A stretch of DNA of 8,151 nt. Source: an uncultured Bacteroidales bacterium (lineage in GTDB: Bacteria > Bacteroidota > Bacteroidia > Bacteroidales > Marinilabiliaceae). Both the position numbers and the translations under genes were made by a program. The stretch covers positions 1 through 8,151 of the forward strand of contig CALAVC010000241.1 of NCBI GenBank assembly GCA_937892095.1. Direction: 5' to 3'. Under the pieces are notes generated by a model. It had not been told where the DNA came from. It saw only the letters and a list, made by a program, of their open reading frames with translations, and did not search any database. Shown here piece by piece: positions 5,911-8,151 of this stretch; position 1 is the stretch's first letter, and every line of letters begins with the position of its first letter.

Positions 5911-6813
5911 ATGGCAGAAAAAATAAAAGTTGCTGTAGTCGGCTACGGCAATATAGGCAAGGCCGCCATAGAGGCTTTGAATGTTGCGCCCGACATGGAA
6001 CTCGTAGGTGTTGTGCGTCGAAGTGTTAGTGGTGCACAGCCCAGCGAACTTGCAAACGTCAAGGTGGTGGACGACATTGACAAACTCGGCAAGGTCGACG
6101 TCGCATTGCTTTGTACGCCTACGCGTGCTGTGCCCGAGACGGCTAAGAGCATTCTTGCCAAGGGCATTGCAACTGTCGACTCGTTCGACATCCACACGCG
6201 TGTGGTTGGCCTTCGCAAAGAGCTTGGCGAAGTCGCAAAAAAATATAACACGGCAGCTATCATTTCGGCAGGTTGGGATCCGGGTTCGGACTCGATGATA
6301 CGTGCCATAATGGAAGCTATGGCACCTCGTGGACTGACATATACGAATTTTGGTCCCGGACGAAGCATGGGACACACCGTGTGCGCCAAGAGCAAAGAAG
6401 GCGTGCGCGATGCTCTGAGCATGACGATACCTTTGGGTACGGGCATTCACAGACGCATGGTGTACGTAGAACTTGAACCTGGGCATAAGCTCGAAGACGT
6501 TGCGCGTGCAATAAAAGAAGATGACTACTTTGCACACGATGAAACGCACGTTATTGAAGTGCCGAGCGTCGACGCTCTCAACAACGTAGGGCATGGTGTC
6601 GACCTCATACGCAATGGCGTGTCGGGCACGACGGCCAATCAAAATCTTCGTTTCGAGATGAAGATAAACAACCCGTCGCTTACTGGTCAGGTAATGGTGT
6701 CGTGCGCTCGTGCTGTGCTACGTCAGCAGCCCGGTTGCTACACAATGATTGAAATAGCACCAGTCGACTTGTTGGTAGGCGAACGCGAGGCTCTCGTAGG
6801 TCGACTCGTGTAG
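5911..6813 (+). CDS. ddh: meso-Diaminopimelate D-dehydrogenase
   Basis: The enzyme makes meso-2,6-diaminopimelate in one step from tetrahydrodipicolinate, ammonia and NADPH, supplying peptidoglycan and lysine in the cytoplasm. Numbered from the ATG at 5911 it has 300 residues. The Rossmann loop VGYGNIG is at 10-16, followed by LVGVVRRS. Family blocks that match the Corynebacterium enzyme are TVDSFDIH (active-site Asp), ISAGWDPGSDS, FGPGRSMGHT, GIHRRMVYVE and the C-terminal GCYTMIEIAPVDLL. Two in-frame starts lie upstream, ATG 5890 and TTG 5869. I prefer 5911 because MAEKIKV begins directly at the first Rossmann strand, the length fits the family, and a weak promoter-like TTTG (5845-5848) with TAAATTG (5874-5880) would start transcription near 5888. 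The gene is divergent from the TolC gene and ends at a strong terminator. Confidence 0.95.
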   Translation: MAEKIKVAVVGYGNIGKAAIEALNVAPDMELVGVVRRSVSGAQPSELANVKVVDDIDKLGKVDVALLCTPTRAVPETAKSILAKGIATVDSFDIHTRVVGLRKELGEVAKKYNTAAIISAGWDPGSDSMIRAIMEAMAPRGLTYTNFGPGRSMGHTVCAKSKEGVRDALSMTIPLGTGIHRRMVYVELEPGHKLEDVARAIKEDDYFAHDETHVIEVPSVDALNNVGHGVDLIRNGVSGTTANQNLRFEMKINNPSLTGQVMVSCARAVLRQQPGCYTMIEIAPVDLLVGEREALVGRLV

Positions 6814-6836
6814 GGCCAAGCAAACGAAAAGAACAG

Positions 6837-6877
6837 ATGGGCTACGATGTTCGGCAAAATAGGACATCGTAGCCTAT
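6837..6877 (+). terminator. Intrinsic terminator of ddh
   Basis: A 14-position stem: GGCTACGATGT (6840-6850) pairs perfectly with ACATCGTAGCC (6864-6874). Three further outer pairs include one G-T wobble. The loop is 13 bases and the stem is followed by TCTTTTTATG. It lies 23 bases past the ddh stop. Confidence 0.93.
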
Positions 6878-6931
6878 TCTTTTTATGTGTCGTTTTTGGC
6901 GAATTAACATAACATTTTCAGCAAAAAGACG

Positions 6932-6939
6932 TAATTTTG
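6932..6939 (+). promoter_or_regulatory. fba promoter, -7 box
   Basis: TAATTTTG is an exact TAnnTTTG box. It predicts a start near 6946 and an A/T-rich leader of about 30 bases before the fba ATG at 6976. A TTTG at 6895-6898 is too far upstream to be a normal -33 element. The terminator just upstream means fba relies on this promoter. Confidence 0.65.
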
Positions 6940-6975
6940 AAAATAGACTAATAATTAATAATAACATAAAAAGTA

Positions 6976-7983
6976 ATGGCAGTTAACTACAAGAACATTG
7001 GTCTTGTCAACACACGAGAAATGTTCAAAAGAGCCATCAACGGCGGCTGGGCAGTACCAGCATTCAACTTCAACAACCTTGAACAGCTGCAAGCCATCAT
7101 AAAGGCATCGGCAGAATTGAAATCGCCTGTGATTCTTCAGGTGAGCAAAGGTGCACGCAACTATGCCAACGCAACGCTCTTGCGCTACATGGCAGAAGGT
7201 GCAGTAGAATATGCCAAGGAACTTGGCTGCGCCAACCCTGAAATCGTGCTCCACCTCGACCACGGCGATAGCTTCGAGCTTTGCAAAAACTGTGTCGACA
7301 TGGGTTTCTCATCGGTGATGATAGACGGTTCATCGCTTCCGTACGACAAAAACGTTGAGCTGACTCGTCAGGTCGTCGACTATGCTCACAAATATGACGT
7401 AACGGTAGAAGGTGAACTCGGTGTGCTTGCTGGCGTAGAAGACGAAGTACAAGCCGAAGAAAGCCACTACACAAAGCCCGAAGAAGTAATCGACTTCACG
7501 AGCAAGACGGGTGTTGACTCTCTTGCCATCTCTATTGGCACAAGCCATGGCGCTTACAAGTTTAAGCCCGAACAATGCACCCGCGACCCGAAGACTGGTC
7601 GTTTGGTTCCTCCTCCATTGGCATTCGACGTTTTGGACGCCATCATGAAGCAACTTCCTGGCTTCCCCATTGTGCTCCACGGCTCGTCGTCGGTACCCCA
7701 AGAGTATGTCGACATCATCAACCAATATGGTGGCAAGTTGCCCGATGCTGTCGGTATCCCCGAAGAGCAACTCCGCAAGGCTGCCAAGAGTGCTGTCTGC
7801 AAGATTAACATCGACTCCGACAGCCGTTTGGCATTTACGGCAGCAGTCCGCAAGACTCTCGCTGAGAAGCCAGCTGAGTTCGACCCACGTAAGTTCTGCG
7901 GTCCCGCTCGCGACCTTATGGAAGTGATGTACAAGCAGAAGATTGTCGACGTGCTTGGCTCAGACAACAAGCTTGCGAAGTAA
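6976..7983 (+). CDS. fba: Class II fructose-1,6-bisphosphate aldolase
   Basis: This zinc enzyme cleaves fructose-1,6-bisphosphate to glyceraldehyde-3-phosphate and dihydroxyacetone phosphate, and runs in reverse in gluconeogenesis. It has 335 residues, the normal length. N-terminal WAVPAFNFNNLEQ (25-37) is the usual class II opening. HLDHGDSFELC (93-103) holds the catalytic Asp95 and zinc ligand His96. VEGELG (144-149) follows. GTSHGAYKF (188-196) supplies His191, VLHGSSSVP (233-241) supplies His235, and KINIDSDSR (276-284) is the substrate phosphate-binding stretch. All expected residues are present. The ATG at 6976 follows an A-rich leader, as is common in this phylum. The gene sits between the ddh terminator and its own terminator, so it is probably monocistronic. 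Its C-rich synonymous codons (GTC, GAC, CTC, ATC) suit a highly expressed gene. Confidence 0.97.
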   Translation: MAVNYKNIGLVNTREMFKRAINGGWAVPAFNFNNLEQLQAIIKASAELKSPVILQVSKGARNYANATLLRYMAEGAVEYAKELGCANPEIVLHLDHGDSFELCKNCVDMGFSSVMIDGSSLPYDKNVELTRQVVDYAHKYDVTVEGELGVLAGVEDEVQAEESHYTKPEEVIDFTSKTGVDSLAISIGTSHGAYKFKPEQCTRDPKTGRLVPPPLAFDVLDAIMKQLPGFPIVLHGSSSVPQEYVDIINQYGGKLPDAVGIPEEQLRKAAKSAVCKINIDSDSRLAFTAAVRKTLAEKPAEFDPRKFCGPARDLMEVMYKQKIVDVLGSDNKLAK

Positions 7984-8008
7984 GTAGACGCAATCAGAAT
8001 TGCATAGT

Positions 8009-8040
8009 ATACCCCGAACGACAAAGGCTGTTCGGGGTAT
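8009..8040 (+). terminator. Intrinsic terminator of fba
   Basis: ATACCCCGAAC (8009-8019) and GTTCGGGGTAT (8030-8040) form a perfect 11-bp stem with a 10-base loop, followed by GTTTTTTATG. It lies 25 bases after the fba stop. From here to the window end (8041-8151) the sequence is A/T-rich, and I see no gene in it. Confidence 0.95.
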
Positions 8041-8151
8041 GTTTTTTATGGATATTTGAAAATATGTTTTGATGTGTGAGTGGTTTGTGTATTTTTTGGT
8101 TTATAGGTCAAAATGCAGGCTACGAGGTATCCTCAGCCCTTTGTTTATCTG

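Noticed and set aside
5788..6642. Long 284-residue open frame on the minus strand opposite ddh
   Set aside because: It lies antisense to a clear ddh gene, its translation is rich in His, Cys and Tyr with no family signature, and it runs into the divergent promoter region. It is a shadow of the codon bias in ddh.
8115..8132. Short inverted repeat GAGG-TAT-CCTC near the right edge
   Set aside because: It has only four base pairs with no T-run, and the sequence ends too soon to judge its context.

Overview
The window looks like a stretch of a Bacteroidota chromosome, most likely order Bacteroidales. The protein families point there: a long-form FabI with the Bacteroides-type C-terminal tail, a 300-residue meso-diaminopimelate dehydrogenase, a class II aldolase of about 335 residues, and a stand-alone TolC-type outer membrane protein. 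The promoters agree. Five genes are preceded by an exact TAnnTTTG box, the -7 element of the Bacteroidota housekeeping sigma factor, and purine-rich Shine-Dalgarno sequences are generally lacking. I see no mobile element, tRNA, rRNA or CRISPR array. The content is mostly core metabolism.

Left part (1-2794), all on the minus strand. In transcription order there is a dihydroorotase-like protein that appears to have lost its metal-binding residues (2794-1604), then fabI (1514-684) with its own promoter and a hairpin terminator, then the first 177 codons of purH (532-1, cut by the window edge), again with its own promoter.

Middle part (2795-5674). A 369-bp gene-poor stretch holds an isolated strong hairpin and the promoter of a small plus-strand lipoprotein (3164-3514). 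The mature part of that lipoprotein resembles a stand-alone subtilisin-propeptide/inhibitor I9 domain. It converges, with a 5-bp gap, on a DUF2461 (TIGR02453) gene, and one inverted repeat covers both stop codons. The DUF2461 gene begins one base after the stop of a TolC-family gene, so these two form a tight minus-strand pair transcribed from a promoter at about 5701-5708.

Right part (5675-8151). ddh, for the single-step dehydrogenase route to meso-diaminopimelate and lysine, is divergent from the TolC gene and ends at a 14-bp terminator stem. fba (fructose-bisphosphate aldolase) follows with its own promoter and a perfect 11-bp terminator stem. Most genes here therefore seem to be separate transcription units for purine synthesis, fatty-acid elongation, cell-wall precursor synthesis and glycolysis. 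The less ordinary items are the degenerate dihydroorotase, the I9-like lipoprotein and the TolC-DUF2461 pair.
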